A stretch of DNA of 64,000 nt, taken from positions 1 through 64,000 of the forward strand of contig NZ_LWHM01000005.1 of assembly GCF_001642735.1 (NCBI RefSeq), written 5' to 3'. This document shows, piece after piece, positions 1-6,536 of this stretch. Both the position numbers and the translations under genes were made by a program. How positions within the stretch are numbered: the first letter of the stretch is position 1; each line of letters starts with the position of its first letter. Origin of the DNA: Pseudohongiella nitratireducens (GTDB lineage: Bacteria > Pseudomonadota > Gammaproteobacteria > Pseudomonadales > Pseudohongiellaceae). The notes under the pieces are model-generated. The model was not told the DNA's origin, ran no database searches, and worked only from the letters and a program-made list of their open reading frames with translations.

Positions 1-790
1 GTCCTCGTTTTATCGGGTGCTCAAAGAAAAAGGACAGCTACACCACAGAGGCAAGGCACATGCGCCGCAACGTAAAACGGCACTGAGCACACATATTGCC
101 AGAGCGCCGTGCCAGGTGTGGGTTTGGGATATAACCTATCTCGCCTCCCAGGTCCGTGGTCAGTTTTTCTACTTGTACATGTTCATGGACGTGTACAGCC
201 GGAAAATCGTTGGCTACGAGGTGTATGAGGTGGAATGCGGTGAGCATGCGGCAGCACTATTGCAGCGCTCACTTTTAAGTGAGCAGTGCTTTAACACGCC
301 GCTGGTTCTGCACTCCGACAATGGTTCGCCAATGAAGTCTCAGACACTGAAAATAAAACTGGAAGAGCTAGGCGTGATGCCATCGTACAGCCGGCCGCGA
401 GTGAGCAACGACAATGCTTATGCAGAGTCGGTGTTCCGAACATTGAAATACCGACCACAGTGGCCGTCAAACGGGTTTGTGGATCTGACAGCAGCCAGGC
501 AATGGGTTGAACGGTTTATCTACTGGTACAACCATGAACACAAGCACAGCAAGATCCGGTTTGTGACACCGCAGCAGCGGCACAGTGGTCAGGATCAGAC
601 GATACTGAACAATCGTAAAGAGATCCTGGAGCGAGCAAAACTGAATACGCCGTCACGTTGGGGTAGTCGACCAACCAGGAACTGTACGCCGGTCGGAGCA
701 GTGTGTTTGAATCCGGAAAGAGACGATCAGATTATCAGTGCGGAGAAACAGGCCGCGTGAAGAAAAAGGTGTCAACTATCTTGAAAAACA
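1..790 (+). mobile_element. IS3-family insertion sequence, 3' part
   Basis: The left end lies outside the window. The element contains the integrase-core transposase frame and probably ends at about 790. There the sequence leaves IS-like DNA with a terminal CA (IS3-type elements usually end in CA) and enters the coding sequence of a LysR-type regulator. The terminal stretch 770-790 should be the right inverted repeat, but the partner repeat is not visible, so the exact end is inferred. Insertion at this point splits the regulator gene read on the other strand. Confidence 0.8.
2..760 (+). CDS. IS3-family transposase OrfB (DDE integrase core), 5'-partial
   Basis: The frame is open to the left edge, so the first residues are missing and the GTG at 17 is not the true start. 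The protein is an rve-type integrase core. The first catalytic Asp is in WDITYL, the second in HSDNGSP, and the Glu in NAYAESVFRTLKYRP, with the usual spacing. It also has the C-terminal YNHEHKHSKI..VTPQQRH block typical of IS3 OrfB. It would act with an upstream OrfA by programmed frameshift in the IS3 family, but that part is outside the window. The visible reading frame is intact, so the element may still be active. Confidence 0.93.
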   Translation, partial: SSFYRVLKEKGQLHHRGKAHAPQRKTALSTHIARAPCQVWVWDITYLASQVRGQFFYLYMFMDVYSRKIVGYEVYEVECGEHAAALLQRSLLSEQCFNTPLVLHSDNGSPMKSQTLKIKLEELGVMPSYSRPRVSNDNAYAESVFRTLKYRPQWPSNGFVDLTAARQWVERFIYWYNHEHKHSKIRFVTPQQRHSGQDQTILNNRKEILERAKLNTPSRWGSRPTRNCTPVGAVCLNPERDDQIISAEKQAA

Positions 791-948
791 CCGCGGTGCA
801 GCAAGGCAATGTCATACTGTTGTTCCAGCTTCTGAATCTGCTGGCTGATGGCCGATGTACTGAGGTTCAGTTGTTTGCTGGCGCCTGACATGGATCCGCA
901 ATCCACGGTGATGACAAACGCTTCCATGCTTCGATACAGCGGGTTCAT
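772..948 (-). pseudogene. LysR-type regulator, N-terminal fragment cut by the IS3 element
   Basis: Reading leftward from the ATG at 948 gives a classic LysR winged-helix start: MNPLYRSMEAFVITVDCGSM, then SGASKQLNLSTSAISQQIQK and LEQQYDIALLHR. After that Arg the frame enters IS sequence at about 790 and stops at 772-774. Only about 53 residues of the roughly 300 expected remain, enough for the DNA-binding domain but not for the effector domain. The rest of the gene, if retained, would lie left of the IS outside the window. The family assignment is firm; the target of the regulator is unknown. Confidence 0.85.
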
Positions 949-1013
949 GCTTGCTACCTGTGAGTGAAATCAGTAACGCCAATGTGGAGTAATAGTATAC
1001 AAGGCATTGTAAC

Positions 1014-1026
1014 GAAAATGATTCTC
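1014..1026. promoter_or_regulatory. Possible Fur box upstream of the LysR remnant
   Basis: The sequence GAAAATGATTCTC is a 6-1-6 near-palindrome like the core of gammaproteobacterial Fur boxes. Extended to 1032 it matches about 14 of the 19 consensus positions by eye. It lies about 66 bp upstream of the LysR fragment start and downstream of the convergent ferritin-like gene. Iron control of the disrupted regulator is an inference. Confidence 0.4.
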
Positions 1027-1050
1027 AATAGCGACTGGTCTTGTTTTGTA

Positions 1051-1497
1051 TCATTGCCTCTTCTTTGCTCGGTCCAACTCTTCTCTTGCCTCTTTGATAC
1101 TTTTCAAACAATCAGGTCGTAAAGATGGATACTCTTTATCCATAACAGACATTTCAGCAGCACTCACAAGCTGTTCAAGCTGAGACTCTTCCGTCAGCCT
1201 TTGTTCAATAATTTCAACAGTTTGATCTGCAGAAAACGCGGCCTCCAGCCTCTGCAAAAAGTGCTGGCCCGTTTGCCGGTCAGGATCGGGGGCTGAGGGC
1301 AAATCATCACTGGCCCGGATTGCCTTTTCTGCGGATTGCGCCAGAACCTGCCGTTTTTCTGCAATCTGCACAAACAGCTCTTTAACGGTGTCATCACTGA
1401 CAAACTCGGCAGCGTCTCGATAATCGTCGGCACTGGCCATAAGCGCAACGTGTAAGTCGTCCAGTGCAACCTGTAAATCACTACGCAGTACACTCAT
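1051..1497 (-). CDS. PA2169/DUF2383-type four-helix-bundle protein
   Basis: This is a 148-residue all-alpha protein. Its N-terminal half (LHVALMASADDYRDAAEFVS..LFVQIAEKRQVLAQ) follows the PA2169/DUF2383 pattern, a ferritin-like four-helix bundle of unproven function usually linked to stress. No clear metal-binding EXXH pair is seen. The start is set at the ATG at 1497, which has AAGGA about 8 nt upstream; an ATG at 1503 is too close to that ribosome site, and longer starts lack one. The gene lies 54 bp downstream of the lipid kinase on the same strand and could be co-transcribed with it. Confidence 0.7.
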   Translation of the reverse strand: MSVLRSDLQVALDDLHVALMASADDYRDAAEFVSDDTVKELFVQIAEKRQVLAQSAEKAIRASDDLPSAPDPDRQTGQHFLQRLEAAFSADQTVEIIEQRLTEESQLEQLVSAAEMSVMDKEYPSLRPDCLKSIKEAREELDRAKKRQ

Positions 1498-1551
1498 ATT
1501 CATTTTCCTTTTTTCAGGGTCTGTTATCGACCCTGGCAAATTCTACTGCCT

Positions 1552-2460
1552 CTATTCGACCATAGAGATTGGTTTGGGGGCCAGGATTTCGAGTGCTTTG
1601 GGTAGCACACGAAAATGCGCCGGTGTGTTGGTTACCGGTTCGCCATCAGCATGAATTGCCATCACTTTACGCCCGGTAGACACGTTAATGCTCTCGGCCT
1701 GAAGGTTAAACACTCGCGCGTTGTACCGTTGTCGGCCGTCACGTAACAATGGCGCTAACGTCAACAGGTCCCATACCGTCTGCGGGCGCAAACTGTACAA
1801 TGATAATTTGCCATCATTGATGCGTTTCTTTTCATCAATGACATTACCACCACCATAATAGCGTCCGTTACCAATTGCGATTTGGATAGAACGCTGACGA
1901 TGAGGGACACCATCGGCAGTGATAGTGACTTTAAATTGCTTGATTCGGGCTATTGCGGCGAAAAACGCCTTCAGATAGCTAAATACGCCCCACTGCTTTT
2001 TAACGTCGTCGGTTAACTCTTCAGTCACCTTGACGCCCAACCCCAGGTGCGCGACGTTAAAAAAGTAGTTGTCGTTAACCATACCCAGGTCAATCCACTG
2101 ACGCTCACCCGATACGATGGCGTCAAAGGCTTCTTCAAGCCCATTGCAAAGCCCTAATGAACGCGCCAGATCGTTGGCCGTGCCCAGGGGCAATATGGCC
2201 AGCAACAAACCACACTCATGAAGCGTTCCAGCCATCGAACTGATTGTGCCATCGCCGCCGCCGACAATCACCAAATCCAGATGGTCTTTACGCTCCAAAA
2301 CCGCCCGGCGGCTATCTTCGGGGGTATTTGACAGCAATCGCTCAATCGCAATGCCAGCTTGCTCTAATTGTGCAATTCCCTCGTCCAATTGTACGCCGAC
2401 ATCCTGGCGGGCTTTGGGATTAATGATCAGCAGAGCTTGACGTATTTTTGTAGAATTCAT
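1552..2460 (-). CDS. YegS-like lipid kinase (diacylglycerol kinase catalytic domain)
   Basis: This 302-residue soluble protein of the YegS/BmrU/DAGK_cat superfamily phosphorylates a lipid alcohol with ATP. Visible signatures are the N-terminal LLIINPKAR, the nucleotide-binding GGGDGTISSMAG (residues about 66-77) and GTANDLARSL (about 92-101). The C-terminal lid region contains the HADGEP motif. Length fits the family (about 300). The preferred lipid cannot be deduced. The ATG at 2460 is the only start that keeps the conserved first beta strand, and the 96 bp upstream would hold the promoter. Confidence 0.88.
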   Translation of the reverse strand: MNSTKIRQALLIINPKARQDVGVQLDEGIAQLEQAGIAIERLLSNTPEDSRRAVLERKDHLDLVIVGGGDGTISSMAGTLHECGLLLAILPLGTANDLARSLGLCNGLEEAFDAIVSGERQWIDLGMVNDNYFFNVAHLGLGVKVTEELTDDVKKQWGVFSYLKAFFAAIARIKQFKVTITADGVPHRQRSIQIAIGNGRYYGGGNVIDEKKRINDGKLSLYSLRPQTVWDLLTLAPLLRDGRQRYNARVFNLQAESINVSTGRKVMAIHADGEPVTNTPAHFRVLPKALEILAPKPISMVE

Positions 2461-2556
2461 TCGGCCTATACTTTCCCTGTTTGCTCATTGGGCGCTGTGC
2501 GGTCCCGCTGCGAGCACGTCAGAGGGCAAATGTACACTAACACACTCCCAACTCAC

Positions 2557-3348
2557 TCACACCGTGCTTCCATTGAACACCAGTTTCATTAAATCGGGGT
2601 GCTTAAATTCGTAGTTTAACAACTGCTTTACTTTATGATTGCTGATTATCTTGCCAACACTGGCATTCGATTCCCCAAATTCTGGCGGCGTGTTGTCTAT
2701 CAGATTCGCTGCACGAGTATAAAACTCCCTTTTGCCAGGGTGCGTGTCAGCACAACAATTGAAAATCTCGTCCCAAATTTGCTGCTCAACAATTTCCCTG
2801 AGAATCCCAACACAGTCATCTCGATGAATCAGGTTAACGGGCGCATCTGGATTCTGAACGACACGTTTTGATTTAAAAAAATTCCCCGGGTGTCGACGAT
2901 AACCGATGAGCCCGCCAAACCTGACGATAGTGGTTTCAGTGCCACGGCAGTGCTGGAACAAACTCTCAATTTCTAACAACGGGCTTTCTTTGTAATATTC
3001 AGTATCAGACTCAGTCATTATTCTCTTACTGTTTTCATAAACAGAAGTGGAACTCACAAAGATGATTTTCTGGATATTGGAAGCCTCAATCCTGGCGACG
3101 AGATTAGAAAAACCATCAATGTTTTTTGAAGTGATATTAACGATCAGGATATCAGATTGAAGAAAGTCTTTAACGCTGTCGGTCAACGTGTCAATGTTGA
3201 CGATGAATGGCTTGGCGCCAATCGATGCCAGGTCCGTGATGCGATTCTCTGAGGTTGTTGAAGCCTTGACTTCATACCCTGCTTTGATGAAATCCTGGGC
3301 TAATGGCAAGCCAAGCCATCCGGTGCCTAGTATGCTTATGGTGTTCAA
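2557..3348 (-). CDS. YeeZ-like SDR-superfamily NAD(P)-binding oxidoreductase/epimerase
   Basis: This 263-residue Rossmann protein starts with the dinucleotide-binding turn ISILGTGWLGLPLA (residues about 4-17). It continues with the extended-SDR pattern VSSTSVYEN (about 99-107) and RFGGLIG (about 147-153). It resembles the YeeZ group of atypical SDRs, whose substrate is unknown. The start is TTG at 3348, preceded by AAGGA at 6 nt and overlapping the stop of the upstream small gene by 4 nt, so the two are translationally coupled. Local codons are more AT-rich than in the main chromosomal genes, which fits a captured cassette. Confidence 0.75.
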   Translation of the reverse strand: MNTISILGTGWLGLPLAQDFIKAGYEVKASTTSENRITDLASIGAKPFIVNIDTLTDSVKDFLQSDILIVNITSKNIDGFSNLVARIEASNIQKIIFVSSTSVYENSKRIMTESDTEYYKESPLLEIESLFQHCRGTETTIVRFGGLIGYRRHPGNFFKSKRVVQNPDAPVNLIHRDDCVGILREIVEQQIWDEIFNCCADTHPGKREFYTRAANLIDNTPPEFGESNASVGKIISNHKVKQLLNYEFKHPDLMKLVFNGSTV

Positions 3349-3584
3349 TTCATATCCTTAATTTTATGACAAATCTGGTCGAGCCTGTAAGCAGAGAATG
3401 AGAAACCGCCAATACCAGACTTGGGTGCATCCCCTGATTTAAACGGACTCAGTGACATATTGATTCCTTCCGCATTGAATAGTTTGGCAGCTTTCGCTGC
3501 GGGCTCAGGGACAATCGACAGAAGTTGGTTATAGCACGCGACTAGATTTCGATTGACATCAAGTATATGTGTTTCGATAGACAT
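3345..3584 (-). CDS. Small hypothetical protein coupled to the SDR gene
   Basis: I do not recognise this 79-residue protein. It begins MSIETHILDVNRNLVACYNQ, is soluble and mildly hydrophobic, and ends with SFSAYRLDQICHKIKDMN. The ATG at 3584 is favoured because GGGAGG stands just upstream; the longer reading to 3644 runs into the attC-like site. It overlaps the SDR start by 4 nt, so the two form a cassette-like mini-operon. The attC-like element lies 33 bp upstream of its start. Confidence 0.6.
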   Translation of the reverse strand: MSIETHILDVNRNLVACYNQLLSIVPEPAAKAAKLFNAEGINMSLSPFKSGDAPKSGIGGFSFSAYRLDQICHKIKDMN

Positions 3585-3617
3585 TATGCCTCCCTGGGCA
3601 ATGCAATTCCACGTAGC

Positions 3618-3692
3618 GCATAACGCCGCTGTAGGAGTCGGCAACGCAATTGTCGTCCGAGCTCGCAGAGAGACTTGACGGCCTGGTTATGC
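3618..3692 (-). repeat. attC-like integron recombination site, 75 bp
   Basis: Read on the minus strand the site begins with GCATAAC (R'') and ends with GTTATGC (R'), exact inverse complements as in integron attC sites, especially Vibrio-type ones. Inside are arms GAGCTCGG and CCGACTC that pair with one unpaired C. The extra base gives the extrahelical G on the opposite strand that attC hairpins show. Inner GCCG/CGGC pairs lie next to the R boxes. The orientation agrees with cassettes read leftward, away from the integrase remnant. The assignment rests on structure by eye, not on a covariance model. Confidence 0.6.
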
Positions 3693-3702
3693 AGCACCCA
3701 GA

Positions 3703-3918
3703 TGGAAAGTCGGCAGCACTGATGAATTTCTGGGGCTGACCCCGGAAGAGGCTGCGTACATTGAGATGAAACTTGCGCTAAGCCATAACCTGAGGCCGCA
3801 CAGACTCCACAACAAGTTGAGTCAGATCGAATTAGCTAAAATGGTTCACTCCAGCCAGTCACGAATAGCGAGAATGGAAGCTGGCGAGCCTCACGCAGCA
3901 ACCAATTTCTTAACCTGA
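3703..3918 (+). pseudogene. XRE-family HTH antitoxin fragment
   Basis: The frame reads WKVGSTDEFLGLTPEEAAYI, then EMKLALSHNLRP..KLSQIELAKMVHSSQSRIARMEAG. This is the N-terminal half of an XRE/HigA2-type antitoxin up to the recognition helix. There is no start codon (an in-frame stop is at 3676), and the frame ends in foreign sequence at 3916-3918, where it meets the 3' end of higA on the other strand. Both ends are therefore broken and no cognate toxin is visible. Confidence 0.7.
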
Positions 3919-4179
3919 AGCTCACCTCTATGTTGCTCGGCATGCCAAAGTTCGTATTGGGACTGTTGGTTGAGCCAGCTTTCAGCTGACGTATTGAATG
4001 CGATGGAAAGTCGCACAGCCATTTCTGGACTGACTCCGGCGCGACCGTTGAGAATTGCGCTGAGAGTCTTCCTGCTGACGCCGAGCGCCTCAGCCGCATC
4101 CGTCACAGAGATGCTTAACGGCTCAAGGCACAGTTCTTTAATGATCTCATCCTGGATGAGGAGGATTGTGCATTAACAT
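3891..4179 (-). pseudogene. higA: higA antitoxin with a single-base frameshift
   Basis: From the ATG at 4179 (GAGG 8 nt upstream) the frame reads [10 protein letters not shown], then hits TGA. Removing one base at about 4149-4150 restores [14 protein letters not shown] and joins [37 protein letters not shown] and the conserved HigA tail ending at 3891. The rest is complete at about 95 residues. Translation from the in-frame GTG at 4106 could still give a 71-residue protein with the whole HTH, so some DNA binding may survive. Together with the truncated higB it is most likely a dead type II toxin-antitoxin pair. Confidence 0.82.
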
Positions 4180-4188
4180 GATGATACC

Positions 4189-4344
4189 TCAATGATAATC
4201 TTCATAATTGACGGCCTCAGCATCTTCACCGTGAAAAACAAATGTGACTCGCCAGTTCCCGCTTACCATTACTGACCAAGTGCCGGAACGGTTGCCAGTG
4301 AGTTCATGTGGCCGAAGCCCTGGCAGATCCATATCCGGCGGCCA
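4189..4344 (-). pseudogene. higB: higB (RelE-superfamily) toxin, C-terminal remnant
   Basis: The last 47 codons read MDLPGLRPHELTGNRSGTWS, then VMVSGNWRVTFVFHGEDAEA and VNYEDYH. This is the HigB/RelE C-terminal half with the SGNWR..F signature. The stop at 4189 lies 9 bp before higA, the normal toxin-first higBA order. Upstream of 4344 the frame meets a stop, and from about 4400 the DNA belongs to the group II intron. About half of a typical 92-residue HigB is missing, so no active toxin is expected. Confidence 0.75.
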
Positions 4345-4411
4345 TCAGCCGCGTACTGCTGCGACTTGTGTACGCCCAGCATGGGCAGACCCGCGAGGGG
4401 CTGTCTGCGTC

Positions 4412-4669
4412 GAGCTAGATCACTGGATTCGGCGCAAAGTGCGGACGGCCTATTGGCGACAGTGGCGAAGGCCGCGCACCAAAGCAAGAAACTTGATGGC
4501 CCGAGGTGTAAGGGTGCAAGCCGCCGTTGCGTGTGGAACTACCAGCAAAGGGCCATGGCGTAGCTCGAAGACTCCAGGGATTAATCAGGTTCTATCTGAT
4601 GGCTATTTAAAATCCAAAGGGTTGTTCGCGCTGCGTGATGACTGGGTCAAGCTTCATTGTACTAAGTGA
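4412..4669 (+). pseudogene. Group II intron-encoded reverse transcriptase/maturase, C-terminal remnant
   Basis: The frame from about 4412 reads ELDHWIRRKVRTAYWRQWRR, then RNLMARGVRVQAAVACG and GPWRSSKTPGINQVLSDGYL, ending at 4669. This is the maturase (X) and DNA-binding end of bacterial group II intron proteins. The reverse transcriptase domain is absent: sequence left of about 4405 is higB remnant in the other orientation. The stop is followed directly by intron domains V and VI, as in intact introns. Confidence 0.8.
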
Positions 4670-4670
4670 A

Positions 4671-4740
4671 ACGCCCTGTGCGGATCCGCATGCAGGGTGT
4701 TGTGGGGGCTGAGGGTTAGATACCCTCGGCTATCCGATTA
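4671..4740 (+). ncRNA. Group II intron domains V and VI (3' end of a truncated intron)
   Basis: Two base positions after the maturase stop comes a GC-rich hairpin whose arms GCCCTGTGCGGA and TCCGCATGCAGGGTG pair in domain V style. A second hairpin, GCTGAGGGT/ACCCTCGGC, with a short unpaired CCGATTA tail, fits domain VI and the intron 3' end near 4735-4740. Domains I-IV upstream of the ORF are missing, so splicing and mobility should be lost. Confidence 0.65.
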
Positions 4741-4780
4741 GCCGAACTCCATAGCAGTATACCAGCGGAGTCACCAATTA

Positions 4781-5485
4781 TTATGTTCCTGCCACGTCCG
4801 TAGCCATCGCGATAAAAATCACTGTAACACCACTTATTAAGCATACCCCAGACGCTGCACCTAAGGCCCACATTCCGAACAGGCTCAAAAAAAGCGCACC
4901 GCCCAGCCCACCGACAAAGAAGGCAATCAGCACAGACAGCAACAGGCCGAACTTCCAGCTCTTAACTTCACGCCCCTGAAGCCGATTGCCGAGCAACGCT
5001 CCCAGATCGGTGACTATTCCAGTAACATGAGTCGTGCGCAGTGTCAGACCGCGATAACTGCTCGCCATTGCATTTTGTAACCCGCAAGCCGTTGCCGCGA
5101 TCGGGATTGCTGCATTCAAGCCCTTTAATGCTAGAAACATTGTCACGAACAGCAACGCGCCTTCAATCAGCAAGATCGCACCGTAGCGACGCCTCATTCT
5201 GAATAAGGTGTCACGTAGAATAATCCCGGATACCAAGGCACCACTGAAAAAACCGGTCACAATGGAAGTGACCAGTAAAAGATCTTTGAAGTCGACATCG
5301 GATAAAACAATACCAAGATGTGATACGGCACCGCTCATATGGCTTACAGGCACCGCAAAAAAGCTAAGCATAACTACATTCACATAGCCTGCGACCAGGG
5401 AAAGTAGGGCCGCTCCGAAGAACACCCAGATCCGGCTCTGTTGCATGAAGTCATCATGCTTCTGCTCAACCTCAAAAAATGGCAT
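4781..5485 (-). CDS. YoaK/DUF1275-family membrane protein
   Basis: This is a 234-residue inner-membrane protein with about six predicted hydrophobic segments. It has the DUF1275 hallmarks: an early GYVNVVMLSFF segment, SHMSGAVSHLGI (around residue 50), and the central AATACGLQNAMASSYRG and RTTHVTGIVTDLGALLGNRL motifs. Function in this family is unproven. The start is at the ATG at 5485 because AGGA stands 8 nt before it; ten extra residues upstream lack a ribosome site. It sits between the group II intron remnant and an attC-like site, and its leftward orientation fits an integron cassette. Confidence 0.82.
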   Translation of the reverse strand: MPFFEVEQKHDDFMQQSRIWVFFGAALLSLVAGYVNVVMLSFFAVPVSHMSGAVSHLGIVLSDVDFKDLLLVTSIVTGFFSGALVSGIILRDTLFRMRRRYGAILLIEGALLFVTMFLALKGLNAAIPIAATACGLQNAMASSYRGLTLRTTHVTGIVTDLGALLGNRLQGREVKSWKFGLLLSVLIAFFVGGLGGALFLSLFGMWALGAASGVCLISGVTVIFIAMATDVAGT

Positions 5486-5537
5486 TAAAAAATTCCTGTC
5501 GTATAGTGCCAGCAACAGCCCGACTCACGAATAAAAG

Positions 5538-5611
5538 CCCTATCAGATATGGTGGCTAGCGTCCGTATTCACGCGCCAGCGCAGCTGGTCGCGTGCAATT
5601 GATGGTTAGGG
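5538..5611 (-). repeat. attC-like integron recombination site, 74 bp
   Basis: On the minus strand it starts with CCCTAAC and ends with GATAGGG, an imperfect inverse pair. A central stem CACGCG[A]CCAGC / GCTGGCGCGTG is perfect except for one unpaired A. That leaves an extrahelical T on the other strand, as in known attC hairpins. Its length is nearly the same as the site at 3618-3692, and it separates YoaK from the toxin-antitoxin pair exactly where a cassette boundary is expected. Confidence 0.5.
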
Positions 5612-5676
5612 TGGGTTGACAAGCACCCATCTGGAAACCATAATGGAACCGATATGCAACCATATGAGGCTTGAGC

Positions 5677-5919
5677 ATGGCCAATGTTACCTTTAAAAAC
5701 ATACCCGATGACCTATACGAGCAACTGAAGCAGGCCGCCAATGCGCACCATAGAAGCGTAAACAGCGAACTGATTTATTGCTTGGAAAGGACATATAAAC
5801 CAACCCAGTTCTCTGCAGCCGAGCTTGCCAGCAAAGCAGCCGAGCTTCGCAGCCACGTAACAGTAGCAAGACTGGATATTGACGAAATCAATGAGGCCAA
5901 GAACCAGGGCAGAGAATGA
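5677..5919 (+). CDS. Arc/FitA-type ribbon-helix-helix antitoxin
   Basis: This 80-residue protein starts MANVTFKNIPDDLYEQLKQA, the Arc/FitA-like DNA-binding beta strand and first helix, followed by NAHHRSVNSELIYCLERTY. The C-terminal tail (LDIDEINEAKNQGRE) should wrap the PIN toxin. The start is the ATG at 5677 with GAGG 7 nt before; a TTG at 5671 is less likely. Its stop overlaps the toxin start by 4 nt. Such antitoxins normally repress their own promoter, which would lie in 5612-5676. Confidence 0.85.
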   Translation: MANVTFKNIPDDLYEQLKQAANAHHRSVNSELIYCLERTYKPTQFSAAELASKAAELRSHVTVARLDIDEINEAKNQGRE

Positions 5920-6326
5920 TTGTAGCGGACACTAACACCATCGCATATCTGTACCTGCCAACGGCACAAACAGATGATGTAGTCTCGTTGCTGCACCAAG
6001 ATCCTCATTGGGTTGCGCCTTTGCTGTGGCGAAGCGAATTCCGAAACGTACTGGCGTTGTACATTAAAAAGGGCATTATTGATGTAAGCACCGCAATTGC
6101 TATGCAATCACAGGCGGAACAGCAGCTTGCCGATAACGAATACACCGTTAACTCCATAGACGTGCTGGCACTTGCTTCTGACAGCGGCTGCTCAGCTTAT
6201 GACTGCGAATTCATATCGCTGGCAAATTCATTGAGTTTAAAATTGATTACGGGCGATAAAAAACTAATTCAAATTTTCCCACAAGTCGCAATGACTGCCG
6301 GGGATTACTTACGAATTGAACCCTAA
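5916..6326 (+). CDS. PIN-domain ribonuclease toxin (VapC/FitB-like)
   Basis: This 136-residue PIN domain has the catalytic acids in place: Asp5 in MIVADTNTIAYLY, the Glu in LLWRSEFRNVL (about residue 41), an Asp in SAYDCEFISLA and the last Asp in LITGDKKL. Family members cleave RNA in a magnesium-dependent way and are held inactive by the partner antitoxin. It overlaps that gene by 4 nt. No lesion is visible, so this is the one apparently working toxin-antitoxin module of the island. It runs opposite to the other presumed cassettes. Confidence 0.88.
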   Translation: MIVADTNTIAYLYLPTAQTDDVVSLLHQDPHWVAPLLWRSEFRNVLALYIKKGIIDVSTAIAMQSQAEQQLADNEYTVNSIDVLALASDSGCSAYDCEFISLANSLSLKLITGDKKLIQIFPQVAMTAGDYLRIEP

Positions 6327-6327
6327 C
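6321..6327 (-). other. Possible cassette-end recombination box
   Basis: GTTAGGG on the minus strand fits six of the seven positions of the GTTRRRY recombination box and matches the R'' box of the attC-like site at 5538-5611. It marks the right edge of the presumed PIN/Arc cassette, next to the region where attI would lie. A seven-base motif can arise by chance. Confidence 0.3.
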
Positions 6328-6336
6328 AGTCTGTTA

Positions 6337-6355
6337 AGGAGGTCTGCGACCTCCT
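6337..6355 (+). terminator. Rho-independent terminator after the PIN toxin
   Basis: A perfect stem GGAGGTC/GACCTCC with a TGC loop and flanking A/T pair is followed by the T-rich TAATTATTATT. It sits 11 bp after the toxin stop. The remaining 180 bp up to the integrase fragment is AT-rich. I see no further gene there; this is where attI and the integrase promoter would be expected. Confidence 0.6.
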
Positions 6356-6536
6356 AATTATTATTAGCAGGTTACCTCATAATCTTTTATTAGTTAAAGT
6401 GTTTATAGGTAACCGCTTGAAATGTATGTAATAATTAACTCTTCCTGGATGGCTTTGAAATTATTCATGTCAATACCTTCTCAGCAGCCTGCTAAGCTAT
6501 CCATAGACGCCTAGCACCAGGGAGGGTTGCCACGTC

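Noticed and set aside
703-888. Plus-strand open frame running from the IS into the following DNA
   Set aside because: It is antisense to the LysR domain and out of frame with the transposase. The minus-strand reading has clear family motifs, so this is a shadow.
2461-2556. A third attC site expected at the left end of the SDR cassette
   Set aside because: I found no matching R''/R' pair or bulged stem in this gap. The left boundary of the presumed array therefore remains undefined.
4244-4411. N-terminal part of the open frame leading into the maturase remnant
   Set aside because: The opposite strand here reads as higB C-terminus, and the plus-strand translation has no intron-protein similarity before about 4412.
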